Below, in pieces: positions 34,108 through 46,300 of a stretch of 64,000 bases of DNA. Each line of letters begins with the position of its first letter. The first letter of the stretch is position 1. A model generated the notes under the pieces. That model searched no databases. It was not told the origin of the DNA and worked only from the letters and a program-made list of their open reading frames with translations. Position numbers and translations under genes: made by a program. This stretch comes from Hibiscus mutabilis (lineage: Eukaryota > Streptophyta > Magnoliopsida > Malvales > Malvaceae), in assembly GCA_019671005.1 (NCBI GenBank), contig CM033726.1, positions 2,852,001 to 2,916,000 of the forward strand. Direction: 5' to 3'.

Positions 34108-36926
34108 AATTCTTAGTTAATAGATTCTGGTGCATCAAATCACATGACTAGTGATCAAAGTCAATTTCATAATTTTACACAATGTCCATCTTTGTCACCA
34201 ATTACTATTGTCGATGGGATGTTTCTACAGCCTCTGACTTTGGTACTGTTCATACCCCTTCTCTTACTCTTAATAAAGTCTTAAATGTTCCCAAATTATC
34301 ATTTAACCTTCTTTCAGCGAATCAAATCACAAAAGATTTAAACCTCTTTAATAAATTGTGATGCATGTCAGTTAGGAAAATATCACAGAGCGTCATTTCC
34401 ATCCAAAGAGAGTCGAAGTTTAAGTTCTTTTGATCTAGTTCACTCTGGTATATGAGGGCCTTGTCGTTATCCTACTTTATCTGGTCATAAGTATTTTATT
34501 ACTTTTGTGGATGATTATTCTCGAATGACTTGGATTTATTTGTTAGAAGACATGTCTTTTACTCTTGATGTATTTCAAGCCTTTTATAATGAAATAAAGA
34601 CTTAATTTTCTACCAATGTTCGTGTCTTACGATCTGATAATGTTTTGGAATATATGAAAATTGACTTCTCAAATTTATGTCCTGCTCATGGTATTATTCA
34701 CCAAACATCTTATGCTCATACTCCCCAACAAAATGGTGTCATTGAACGCAAAACATACATCTTCTTGATGTGCTCGTACTATTATGATTCAAATGAATGT
34801 GCCCAAATACATTTGGAGTGATGTTGTTCTCACTGCTGGATTTCTCATTAATAGGATGCCATCATCTTCTACTCTTGGAGGTGACATTCCTTTTCAATAC
34901 CTTTTCCCAAATTCTCCCTTATTTTCTAAACTCCACGAATTTTTGGGTGTGTTTGCTTTGTTCTTTTATTTGAAACTGCATGGATAAGTCATCTCTTAGA
35001 GATATTTGTTGTATTTTCTTAGGCTATTCTCGGACTCAAAAAAAAGCTATAAATGTTATGATCTGTGTCCAAAAGAAAATTTGTTTCAGATTGATGTCAC
35101 TTTTTTGAGCCATAATTATATTTTAAAAACTCTACAAATCAAAGAGTCAGTCCCCCTCCCTACCTCCATAACATTGCCTCCCGTTAAGCCTTTACAAGTT
35201 TACACAAGAAGAAATAAGATGCAAATTCCTCATAACTCACAACCAACTCTTTTAATGCATTCTGTTGATAATCCCGATGAGTTGCCGGTAGCTCTCCGAA
35301 AAGGTAAACGTTCTTATACCCAACATTTTATTGGTAAAGTTGTTTCCTTTAATCATCTTAGTTTTGATTTTTGACGTTTAGCTTTATCTTTGTCTTCCAT
35401 ATCTATTCCTAAGAATTTTACGGAGGCAATTCAAGATTCTAACTGGAAATAGGCCATGGATGAGGAGATGTCACTCTTCTCATTGAGACATACATGGGGT
35501 TTGGTATCTTTACCCGACGAAGCTTCACCTGTTGACTGTCGTTGGGTCTTTACACTCAAATACAATCCTAATGGCTCTATTGATCGATATAAAGCTCGAC
35601 TGGTTGCCAAAGGATACACGCAGACACCCGACATCAACTTCTTTGAAACCTTTTCACATGCTGCTAGGTTGAACTCTATTCGTGTGCTCATTTCAGTTGC
35701 TGTCAATTATGATTGGCCACTATATCAACTAGATCCGAAGAATGTGTTTCTTTATGGAGACTTGAATGAGGACGTTTATATGGAGCAACCACCTGGCTTT
35801 GTTGCTCAGGGGAGACACACTTGGTATGTAAGCTCAATAAGGCTATTTATAGATTAAAACAGAGTCCCATAACTTAGTTTGATAAGTTCAATCAAGTTGT
35901 TTTTGCAGCAGGATTCAAGTTGATCATTATATTTTTATTAAACATACTTTAGTGGGAATTATTATTCTTATTGTTTATGTTGATGATATACTCTTATCAG
36001 GTAGTGATGTAATTGGAATTGAAAAAACCAGAAAACACCTGCAACAACAATTTGTCACCAAAGATCTTGGTCGGTTAAGGTACTTTTTTGGTATTGAAGT
36101 TGCTCGTGGTAAAGAAGGTGTGGTATTGTCTCAGAGAAATATGGAACGATCTATTACAAGAAGCAGGTTTACTTGGTGCAAAACCATTGGATACACCTAT
36201 GGACTATAATCTTGCCTTGTGGAAAGGGATGACGACTTTGAAAACCATGGACAATACAGAAGACTTGTTGGAAAACTTATTTACTTAATAGTTACTAGAC
36301 CGAACATTATGCATGTTTTTGGGTTGATTAGTCAATTTATGGATAAGCCTAAAAAAGATCATTGGGAGGCTGCTTGCAACATTTTAAGATATATAAAGAA
36401 ATCACCCAGAAAAGGGTTTTGGTTCAAAAATAATAATCATGTAAAATTAGTTGGTTATTCTGATGCTAGCTATGCCAGTGACAAAAGTGATAGAAAATCT
36501 ATAACATGTTATTGTACCTTTGTGGGTGGAAATTTAGTGACATGGAAGAGTAATAAACAAATAGTTGTATCAAGATCTAGTGCTGAAGTAGAATGTTGTG
36601 CCATGGCTCAAACAACGTGTGAGTTGTTTTAGTTGAAAGATCTCCTCAAAGATTTTGGAATCACCTATTCAGATCCTATTCCTATGCATTGTGATAATCA
36701 GACTGTAATTCATATTGCAAGCAATCTTGTTTTTCATGAACGGACTAAGCACATTGAAGTTGATTGTCATTTTGTGAGAAATGCAGTTACTGATAAAAAG
36801 ATTTGCACTCTTTTTACACCTTCAAGGGTTCAAATTGTTGACATGTTCACTAAAGCACTTAAGAAGGAAGATTTCCACAGATTAAGTAGCAAGCTTTGCA
36901 TGATAGACATCTATACTCCAGTTTGA
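34108..36926 (+). pseudogene. Copia pol, unit 2 (complete 3' end)
   Basis: Same domain order as unit 1, but here RNase H is complete: after AEVECCAMAQTTCELF a TAG interrupts, then KDLLKDFGITYSDPIPMHCD continues to FTKALKKEDFHRLSSKLCMI and a stop at 36926, just before the purine tract and 3' LTR. YVDDILL lies near 35977. The nonsense codons of unit 1 (HSGI*, IKT*, and TAG before MDEEM) recur at matching places, which shows that decay preceded the duplication. Confidence 0.88.
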
Positions 36927-36932
36927 GGGGAG

Positions 36933-37134
36933 TGTTAGTTGACTTACCATTTCTAGTTTTGTGTATATTTAACATTGATTGATTATTGATAGATCTTGTC
37001 CATATATTACTACTTTTATTGCATACTTGACTTTCCTTTTAACTATAGAATTCTTTGTATATATAGGTCTCTAAAGTTATAACCTAAATATAAGAAATAC
37101 AACTGATTTTTCTCTATTGTTCTGTTGATTTACA
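36933..37134 (+). mobile_element. 3' LTR of the Copia element
   Basis: 202 bp from TGTTAG to TTTACA, preceded by the purine tract TTGAGGGGAG (36923-36932) and followed by the target duplication AACAC. It lacks the 815-bp insertion seen in the 5' LTR. Confidence 0.92.
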
Positions 37135-37588
37135 AACACATTTCTTGAAGTGTAACGGTGATATGCTAGCAAGGAATGTGATGTATATAATTTAAATTGC
37201 TTATTTTGAGAAATAAAGAGATCGACCTTTGTTTCCTTGTAAACTAATGTTAGCTCTTGAAGAATGTCATTGGTATTTTTATGCAATCTTTGAAAGATGG
37301 TGTTAACTTGTGGTGTTCTTTTCTTTTCCTGGGTCATTATTGATGATATTCTTCTCATTTATTACCAAAGCACTATGCTAATTACATCTTTTGGGAAGTT
37401 ATGTTGGTTTAGTGAAAACCTGTAAAGCAATTCATTGTGGACAAAGCGCAAAAGTAAAGACATTCATTTCATTTTCATAGTTCTTAATTGATTTTTCTCC
37501 AGTAATTTTGCAATTTCTAAATCATTCCAAAAATTCGTTAATGTATTGTAGTTGGTGTCTCATATTGTGTGTAATTACTCATTTTTGT
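37135..37588. other. flanking sequence after the Copia element; no exon recognised
   Basis: Moderately AT-rich, intron-like DNA that would have adjoined 25204 before the insertion, thus possibly an intron of the FURRY-like relic. I see no further FURRY exon here. The small minus-strand frame 37077-37358 overlaps the LTR and is not a gene. Confidence 0.45.
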
Positions 37589-37824
37589 CCGGCTATGTAT
37601 AATATTATTATTAATATTAATAAATATTTATTTTTATTAATATGTTTGCATGAATGTATTATTTTGCATGATTGTGTGTGCATACGTATTGTATATATTA
37701 GTGTTAGTATGTGTGTAATGTATGTGGCATATGAATATTTATGTGTACTTATTATGTATATGTTTATTATTATTATTACGGTACACATGTATTTGTTGTT
37801 ATGTATATGTATGTGTGTTCCCTA

Positions 37825-37866
<42 letters not shown>

Positions 37867-38060
37867 GTGTATGCATTATTATTATTTGTATGCCATGTGT
37901 ATATAGTATAATACGTATGTATGTATGTATGTGTATAAGTGTATTATTGTACTATTATTATGTGTGTATACGTTTATATTGTATGTGCGTATGTAATCAA
38001 GTATATATTTTATATTATTATTACTATATATTAATCTATTATTATTATTATTATATATAA
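37589..38060. repeat. microsatellite-rich tract: (ATT)n, (GTAT)n
   Basis: About 12 tandem ATT units at 37828-37866, a (GTAT)n run at about 37915-37931, and many degenerate TATG and TTA words around them. Frames across this tract (37508-37906, 37579-37788, 37722-38060) encode low-complexity Ile/Tyr/Cys-rich peptides and are not genes. Confidence 0.85.
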
Positions 38061-39213
38061 ACAGATTAGATATAATATAAAACCCAAATGTTATTTAAAT
38101 TGTCCTGTCCATATACAAATTATAAACCCATTACATATTACATAGGCCCATTCGGCCAAAACCCAAACCCAAATAACTAAAATACCCTAAACCTGTCAGA
38201 AACCCTAATACCATTTCTTATCCTTGTGTACAGCCGAAGGAGAACAGTTGGATCAAGCTAGATCCAACGGTCCAGATTAATTCAAGATGCTCTCCAGCTG
38301 GCCGCGCGTATCACACGCTCAGACCCTTTGCTTCCCCACGCGCGAGTGTGATTCACGCAGAGACCGTTCTGTTTCCAAGGAGCCGCGTGCCATCATCCTT
38401 AGCTGCCACATCATCCTTAAGATCGTATCGGGGTCGTTCGTTCTTCAAACAATCTTAGTCGTTGGATCATATCTGATCCAACGACCGAGATTAATTCTGG
38501 CCAGGATAATCCTTTTATCTTCCAACCACCAATCCACGTGGCTACTTCGCCCGTGGCCGCCGTACGCCTCCTTCACCGGCTCTCCAACAACCGGACATGC
38601 GCAAGACACAAAAAAAATAGAAAAATTAGAAGCAAATCAAATCAACAGTAAAAACATTTAAAGTTTGCTTACTCAATGTAAACGAAAAATCAGATATATG
38701 TAAGAGGAGATCAAACTTTATACTCAATTTTGGAGATAAAAATAAAAAGGATTTCAGAGGTATATCATCTTTTTTTCTACATGCACATATACATAAATAT
38801 ATAGATAAAAAAAGAAAAAAAAAGGGAGGTTATACCTTCGGGTATCCGGAAGCTGCCTTGCATGGCGACCGAGGTTGGTGCCTCCAAGGAATGGCACCGT
38901 TTCACCCTTGTTTCCTCTTCTTTTTTTTTAAAAAAAAATCGGTGTCGATTCTATTTTCTAAAAAAGATGGTTAGTTCGTAAAAAATAGCTTTTTGGTTCG
39001 GATTTTTAGAAGATAAAATGAAAAAAGGTTTTGGTTTTGATAAAAAAAAGGAGCTTGGATCTAAATCTAGAAATTGTTTTCAAAGAAAGGTGGTATGTTC
39101 ATCTTCTCGGCACCGATTAGCGGTGGCCGAGGGCTGAGGGCAGTGGCCGAAGTAGCCGGACCACCGCCGGTTTCTGGAATATTTATATATGTATATGCAT
39201 AAATTTGGTCTTT
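38061..39213. other. repeat-like sequence of unknown family
   Basis: Distinct blocks: a GC-richer part at 38225-38600 with inverted words TTGGATCAAGC/GATCCAACG and the recurring AGATTAATTC, a T/A-rich part, and another GC-richer part around 38840-39170 (GGTGGCCGAGGGCTGAGGGC). It directly abuts the truncated LTR at 39214 and could be a fragment of another LTR. The 124-codon frame at 38287-38661 has no recognisable domain. Confidence 0.4.
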
Positions 39214-41015
39214 CAATATTTTTAGAAAGTTTCCTTAAACTTTCAACTTCAATCACTTTGGTCTTTCAATATTTCTTTATTTTCGAATAGGTCCCTAAAC
39301 TTTTTTTCTTAACATTTCAATCCTCCATCTTTCACAAAATACTTAAATCTTCATTTCTACAAATTTTCCATAAATTTCAAAACCAATCCCTAATTTTTCT
39401 CAAATTGCTGAATTGGTCCTTCAACTTACAAAATTTTTCATTTTGGCCCTTAATCATCGATTCAAGCAATTTCACCATAATTCAATAATTTAAAATACTA
39501 AAATAAAATTTCCAAATATTTCCCCTAATTTCACATCAATTTCGAAATGATCCCTAAAGTCTTCAAAGTTGCCGAAATAGTCCTCCAACTTTCAAAATTT
39601 CCATTTTTTGATCCAATATGTTAAAATAGACTTCTAACATCACAATTTCTTCAATTTCATCATCAATTCTATAACCCTAATTGAAACCCTAAATTTCAAG
39701 ATTAGGGTTTATAACTTTCAACATGAAATTAACTTGATTTCAAGCTTGTTTTCATCAAAACTAAACTTAATTCATCATCTACTACATCAATTCTAGCTTC
39801 AAATTCATCAATTCCTTTCAAAATCCAAATAAATTCTCAACACTACCAAACTTATTCTTCATAATACTATGCTTAACTACTATCAAAATGAAGAGCTTGA
39901 AGCATAGAACAATTTATTCTAAAGTAACATACCTTGAATCAAGCTTAAAACCTTCCAAATTTGGCTTGGAAATTGAAAAATTCCTTTCTCCCTTAGCTTT
40001 TCCTTCCTACGGCAGTGAAGAAAAAAAATGAACAAGTTTTTGTTCATTTATTAAACTAATATACATGTATAATTTCTAATAATGCCACTTGTAAAGGTTA
40101 AAATGAATTTTTAATACATTTTACTAAATTATCCCCCAACCAAATTCTTATTTACAAGTCTTCTTTAAATATGTCATTCTATTAAAATTGAACTAAATTA
40201 GTTCCATTCTAACCGACCTCCTTCCCAAAATATCATAAATTTCAATTTATGATATTTATTCGATTCAATTATTCGAATTTCATCCAATACTATATCCAAA
40301 TTTTCTTTCTTTGAGCTTTTAAACCATTCCACCATATTCTAACTATTTCTAATTAAAATCCAACTAAAAGTAATAAAATATACATAAAATAATACTTTAT
40401 TACTTTTCCATAATTTCTTGGAACTGTCTTTAAAATTTCAGTTCGATCAGACATACCGATAATTACCGAAAATTTTATCGAATACATTTCCTCTATCGAA
40501 CTATTAACTTTACTTTGGAAATCTCTTATTTTCCAAAATTCCATGAGTAGTTTCATATTTTCATACAAAATCCTCCATTTAATAAAGTCAACTTAAAATT
40601 TTTGACTCGATCTAAAAATATCAATAATTACCCAAAATCTCTATCGAGTTACATCTTTCTTGAAAATTCTTCATCAAACATTTATACGAATCTTTCCCAC
40701 TTCTTCTGAGTCCTTTTTACTGATCAAAATATTGTTATGTGACACTTCCCAGAAGGTCACCCATCCTTGTATTTCCCTAGCCTGAACACGTTTAACAATT
40801 TTATTTTATTCAAATTCGGTATCTTCTTCTGAATCTTAATTCTTGAAACCGATATCAAGGTACCTATTTTGATCCACTTCACTCTTATACTGAATAAAAT
40901 TACTTAGTGGGGAAATTTACACTTTAGTCCCCAAACTTTTCTAAAGTTTACGTTTTAACCCCAAAACTTTCAAAATTTACATTTTGGTTACTTGGTCAAA
41001 ATTTGGAATATTACA
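39214..41015 (-). mobile_element. truncated 3' LTR of the LARD-like element
   Basis: 1.8 kb homologous to the first 1.8 kb (minus-strand reading) of the LTR at 43370-47745, ending on the plus strand with GGAATATTACA. The remaining ~2.5 kb of LTR is missing; at 39214 similarity stops within a CTTTCAATATTT word, which also occurs about 50 bases further in, so a repeat-mediated deletion is possible. A 71-codon frame at 40353-40568 recurs in the other LTR (47083-47298) simply because the LTRs are copies. Confidence 0.82.
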
Positions 41016-43369
41016 ATTCCTCCCCCTTAAGAAAATTCGTCCTCGAATTTTAAATGCATACCCGTTCTAAGCATTTACAAATATTACTTCCTTATGTTCT
41101 TAAAACATAAGTACATATACTATAAACTTTTGTTCACTTCTAGAGACAAACCCATCAATATGCTTTTGGTCCAACTCTTTCACAATTTCTTGAGGTATAA
41201 CGGTTCTGAAACTCACTTTTCCCTTTCAGACCTATACCAATCATCCTTTCTCAAATCAATTCTTTTTCTTCTTTTATCTTCTTTTAACTTTAATTGATAA
41301 CATCTTGACCAATGATCAATCTTCTTTTTACATCTGACTTCTACATTTTACATAGATAACCAATTTATCCCAAAATTGTTCTTAAAATTCTCAGATTTCT
41401 GGCTTTATTTCCAGCTTTACTGACAAACAGTTCTTAGAATTTCTTATAATTCTTGTGCTATACTCTAAATCAGATTCTAGCAGTCATACTAAAATTCTCC
41501 AATCAAAATAATTTCTTTGACACATTGACTTAACCCATTGATCTCCCACTATTCCTCATAACAATGTGAGTACCTTGTCAAAGTTCAGAAATCCATGGAA
41601 TAATTTCCTTGTGAACTAATCACCAAATCCAATTTCTGATACCTTTCTAGGAAGTTTTCTAAACTACTTCCTTTATATCAATATTATTTCTTCTGTATGA
41701 GTTTCTATCATCCTTCATCTTCAAATAAACAATCATAAGTTCTCTTTTGCTCTGACATTTCAGGCTCTCCATAATTTAAACAACCAATGTTTTGTTCATA
41801 CAGATGCCAAAGGTTACAACCTCTTATGTACTTCTTGTTCTTGTACTTGAGCTCTCTACTACACCGATAGCTCAAACAAGATATAGATTAGAACAAGTTC
41901 ATACTTCATTTTATTGTTACTGCTATGAATATTTTTATAACCCTTGAAATCTAAGACTTTTGTTCTTGTCTATAAATATTTCTAGAGAAATTTCAATTAG
42001 TCGAAAAAATCCTCAACTAGGCACACTTCTTTTGACTTTATTAAGGAACTAATTCCTTAAAAAAATTTAAACGTTTCTTCTTATCATCACTTCTTCCTTG
42101 TGCACAGACAACCATCTTATCTCAATTATACTCATAATTCCCGAGATGATACCTTCATAATACCTTCTAGTATTTAATCACTTAGATCATCAGAAAACCC
42201 CTTTTTAAACAATCCACATTTTTTTAATGCTTGTCACACTTATCATCTTATTATTACTGATTGTTCTTATTAAAAACTTTCTGAAAAGATATCTTAACTT
42301 ATCCATTACTCTTCAATCCTACCTTTATAAGGATCTGCTGTCAACCATTCAGGTAGAATTAACCTCTTAGTTGACTTTTCTGAATACTCTTTGATTACAA
42401 TTTCAATATACTTTATCAATAATAGACTTCCAATCTTGTTCAGCATATACTCGAAATATCACTTTCATCATACTTTTATTTCAGATTTTCTTGTCTCCCT
42501 GATCTTTTAAACCTTATAGTTGACATCTAGTAACACTGATGTCTCCTTAAATAAATAATATTTCTTGTACAATTTACCTTTAGTTCGATTTTATAAGTAA
42601 GAAATTATTTTCTTACTTAAATTGTGTCTGACTAAAAGACTTTTCAAGTTTTCTAACATTTGAAGAGTCTACACTATAATTCTTTCCATACTTTCTTTGA
42701 CTATCCTTTGCAATATAGTTTAATGCTTCCAGTACCCTGACTGATTCAGGTTTAACATATTCTTTTTGAACTTCAGTTATAGCCTCTTCACAGATCAATT
42801 CCTTCTTAGCTTCTTTTTCTTTTTTTAATCTTCTCAGTAGTATCACTTATTAACTCCCTTTTATGTACTAACAATACATACATCTTATAATAAGATACTT
42901 CTGAATTATTTCCATCATGACTTCAATCTTTAACTTGTCTTGAGAAAACTGTCAGATTACATCTGTAGCACTACTGACATTGTTATCTTCAAACATATTT
43001 ACTTCTGAAGAAAATATTTTTTTCTTCTTCTCCTTCATACCCAAATATCTTATAATTAATGTATTATTTCTTTACTATACAGATAACTTATTCTAATCAG
43101 AAGCTAACATTCATGCTTATTTTTCTGTATCGTATCCGCTAAAGGTCCTTTCTTGACCTTTAAGATTCGTCATCTGACTAAATCCATCATCATTTTACTT
43201 TCCTTATTCTAGTCTCATTTCGTCTTATAGCAATGAGGAGCAGTATCAAGTCATACAATCAGCACAACAGTAATATGACATCTTAGGGGCATGTATTTAC
43301 TAATAAAAATCATATCATACTTGGTTTAGCATCCAGAACCGGCTAAACATTTGCTCTGATACCAATAAA
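41016..43369 (-). other. non-coding interior of the LARD-like element
   Basis: 2.35 kb bounded by a polypurine tract at 41016-41028 and a PBS at 43351-43364. I find no gag, protease, RT, RNase H or integrase motif. The longest minus frame (42613-42846) encodes a Lys/Glu-rich 77-residue peptide without a known domain; it may be a degraded gag remnant or chance. Confidence 0.65.
43351..43364 (-). other. primer binding site of the LARD-like element
   Basis: On the minus strand TGGTATCAGAGCAA, complementary to the 3' end of initiator-Met tRNA, five bases from the LTR terminus GTTACA. This fixes the orientation of the element. Confidence 0.88.
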
Positions 43370-46300
43370 TGTAACACCCTTAATGCATACTAGTAGACCG
43401 AATATACATTAAAGATGCTACGAAATCTTTTAAAGAAACCTTGATTTTTTTCAAGATGAAAACTTGATTAGTTGTAGAAGCTCTTTCTTGATTTTAAAAT
43501 CGTTATGCAGTAACAGATTTATAAATTTTGAAACTGATTAAACATGATCTACTAATAATGTAATAATTACATGCCCACTAGAATTTATCATAAACTAGAA
43601 TGACTTACTGATGTTTTGTAGATTGTAGCTTGATCAACATGTTTGGCTCCTCTTCGAGTATTCCAACTTAACCTACGTATAAAATAACACACGCTAATTA
43701 CGAACTTAGTGAGGCAATTAAACTTATTTATTAAAACAAGAAATGATAAAATACGGTATGACATAATAAAATGCATTTCATATTTCTCTATAACATGGCA
43801 AGTGTGTCATAATGTTATCATATCATGTACCGTCTTTATCATGTATCATTTCTATCATGTAAACTAAGTATCATGTCATAAAATTCATATAGCATTATTT
43901 TCATGTAAAGCATATCACATTTTCCCTAACATGGACATGTTTCCATTATACAATTATTTACACAACATATAATTTATTATGATCATTCTTTTATCATGCT
44001 ATCATATGTGTAACATATTTTTTATCATGGTTATGCTTTCATCATGCAAACATTGACATGATATGTATTCTATCACGATCATACTTTTATTATGCAGTCA
44101 TTTGCATATACTTTATCATAATCATACTTTCATCATGTACTCATTTGCATACCATGTGTTTTATCATGATTATGCTTTCTTTATGCCATCATTTGCAAAA
44201 CATGTATTCTTTCATGTATGTCATGTGCTTCTCGATTATGTAACATGTACCTTCTTATTCATGTATCATATAATCGTGTAACGTATAACAAGTATCATGT
44301 AACATTTCTATCACGTATCATGTACTTCTCTGTCATGTATCATGTAACTTCTTTTCATGTATCATGAAATCATGTAACATCTGTGCCATGTATCATCATG
44401 CAGTCATTTGCATGCTCGTGATCTATCATATAACCATCTTATATTATTATTAACGTGTCTGGCTAGAGGTCCATGAAAACCCCGTAGCCTATCTGTATCA
44501 TAGTGCCTTGTAGAGTACGTACTCAAGAGGACGCTCTTTGCTCCTCATATAAGGACACTCTTTGCTCCTTATAGTAAACACCTTGTTAGTGCCATTTGCA
44601 CTATGGGCTTGTATCCCTAGGGTGTATCTTGTTTCATTTTAGTTTTACATTATCCATATTTCATGTATGCATAATGCATCATTATTTATACACGCAATAA
44701 TGCGTACCTTGTATTCCCTCAAGCTTGTCATATCAAACAATGCATCATATCATATAGATCATATGTTTCTCGATCACGTGTTATAACTTCATATGCATGT
44801 GCCATGAAATCATGTAACATTTGTAACATGAATCATGTAACATTTGTAACATGAATCATATAACATATGTAGTCAGTAACATATAACATTAAATTATGTT
44901 TCAAGCTTTATTATGAATAATCATGGCAAATACATCTCATCATCATTTTTTTCATAATAATAATAATAATTCATACTTCATATTCTATTTAATCTATTTT
45001 TATTATAACATGCAATAATTCAACATATATAAAACGATATTATTTTTAAATTAAGGCCGACTATTCGGTAGCCTTCCTTATTGCAATTTAAAATATATAA
45101 ATGCACTCACCTTGGCCCTGAATAGTATGCCTCACTAAATTCTACTCAATCCCTTTTGCTTTATAGTACCTCGAACTTTCTTTTGATTCGGATCCCACTT
45201 CATTTATCACATGAATATAAATAAACATTGGTAGATTCTCTTCTAACAATATTTTAATTAAGTTGTTCAATCTTTCAACATAAAAATTTTCCATAAATTT
45301 ATTTCCTTATTTATATTGTTCACCAACTCATTTTTTGTCTCTAATAACCACTTTGATCTTCAAATAATTTCTCCAAGCTTACTAACTAACATTAGACACA
45401 AAGTGTCTCAATTACCATTTTCTATTAACTTGCACTACCTTCAAAGATTTATTTCTACAGAGCAGAGTACATACTGAATCTTAATCTCCTTTATACCGTA
45501 GAAACTAGATTCAATATCGGTTCTAACGGTATAAGCCACATAAATTAATAAAATCTACAAATATCATGAAAATTTATTAAACTTCCGTTTTAGGGCTGTC
45601 CTCACAGAAACTGTGCTGTAATTTTTCTAACATTTCTTCGGTTAAAAATTCATATCTTTTTACTCGGAACTCGAAATCAGTTTCCGTTTGTTGGACACGA
45701 AACTAGACGAACACATATTTACATTGGTATAAAATTCACCTTCTAACTATTTTTTTTTATAATTTATGAATTTTCAAACTTACTGCCAAATTCAGTTTTC
45801 TTCACAACTTCCATAATTAACTTCAAACTCTATTCAATTTAGTCCTCAAACTTTATAAAAAAATAACATTTTGATCACTATATTGCTTTTGTACATTAAA
45901 TTAATGTACAATTAAGACATTTAATCATTTCCAATATTTTTAGAAAGTTTCCTTAAACTTTCAACTTCAATCACTTTGGTCTTTCAATATTTCCTTATTT
46001 TCGAATAGGTCCCTAAACTTTCTTTTCTTGACATTTCAATCCTCCATCTTTCACAAAGTACTTAAATCTTCATTTCTACAAATTTTCCATAAATTTCAAA
46101 ACCAATCCCTAATTTTTCTCAAATTGCCAAATTGGTCCTTCAACTTCCAAAATTTTTCATTTTGGTCCTTAATCATCGATTCAAGCAATTTCACCATAAT
46201 TCAATAATTTCAAATACTAAAATAAAATTTCCAAATATTTCCCCTAATTTCTCATCAATTTCGAAATGATCCCTAAAGTCTTTAAAGTTGCCGAAATAGT

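Larger units (their letters stand above)
26148..36647. repeat. tandem duplication of 5.25 kb within the Copia element
   Basis: Unit 1 is 26148-31397, unit 2 is 31398-36647. At the junction, CTCCTCAAA from the RNase H region abuts TCTTTGTACATATAGG from the middle of the LTR. The uninterrupted left parent sits at about 36642-36656 and the right parent at 26141-26163. Little or no microhomology is visible at the breakpoint. Both units contain the same 1497-bp solo LTR and the same nonsense codons. Most stretches are identical over hundreds of bases; differences are concentrated in short scrambles. Confidence 0.93.
25205..37134 (+). mobile_element. decayed Copia retrotransposon with internal tandem duplication
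   Basis: LTRs lie at 25205-26230 (with an 815-bp insertion) and 36933-37134, beginning TGTTAG and ending TTTACA, with a perfect 5-bp target duplication AACAC (25200-25204, 37135-37139). A PBS follows the 5' LTR and a purine tract (TTGAGGGGAG) precedes the 3' LTR. The order gag, protease, integrase, RT, RNase H is that of Copia. Instead of one interior there are almost two: 26148-31397 and 31398-36647 are tandem copies. Once the insertion is removed, the outer LTRs differ at about a dozen of roughly 200 positions, so the insertion is old. All coding parts carry stop codons. Confidence 0.93.

Noticed and set aside
37508..38060. 132- and 112-codon frames rich in Ile, Tyr and Cys
   Set aside because: They read through ATT and GTAT microsatellites; length comes from the repeat and not from selection.
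38287..38661. 124-codon frame in the GC-richer patch
   Set aside because: No recognisable domain; lies in repeat-like DNA next to a truncated LTR.
43795..44900. Possible CRISPR-like or satellite array of ATCATGTA words
   Set aside because: Spacing and units are irregular and the tract is inside an LTR of a plant retroelement; a degenerate minisatellite explains it.
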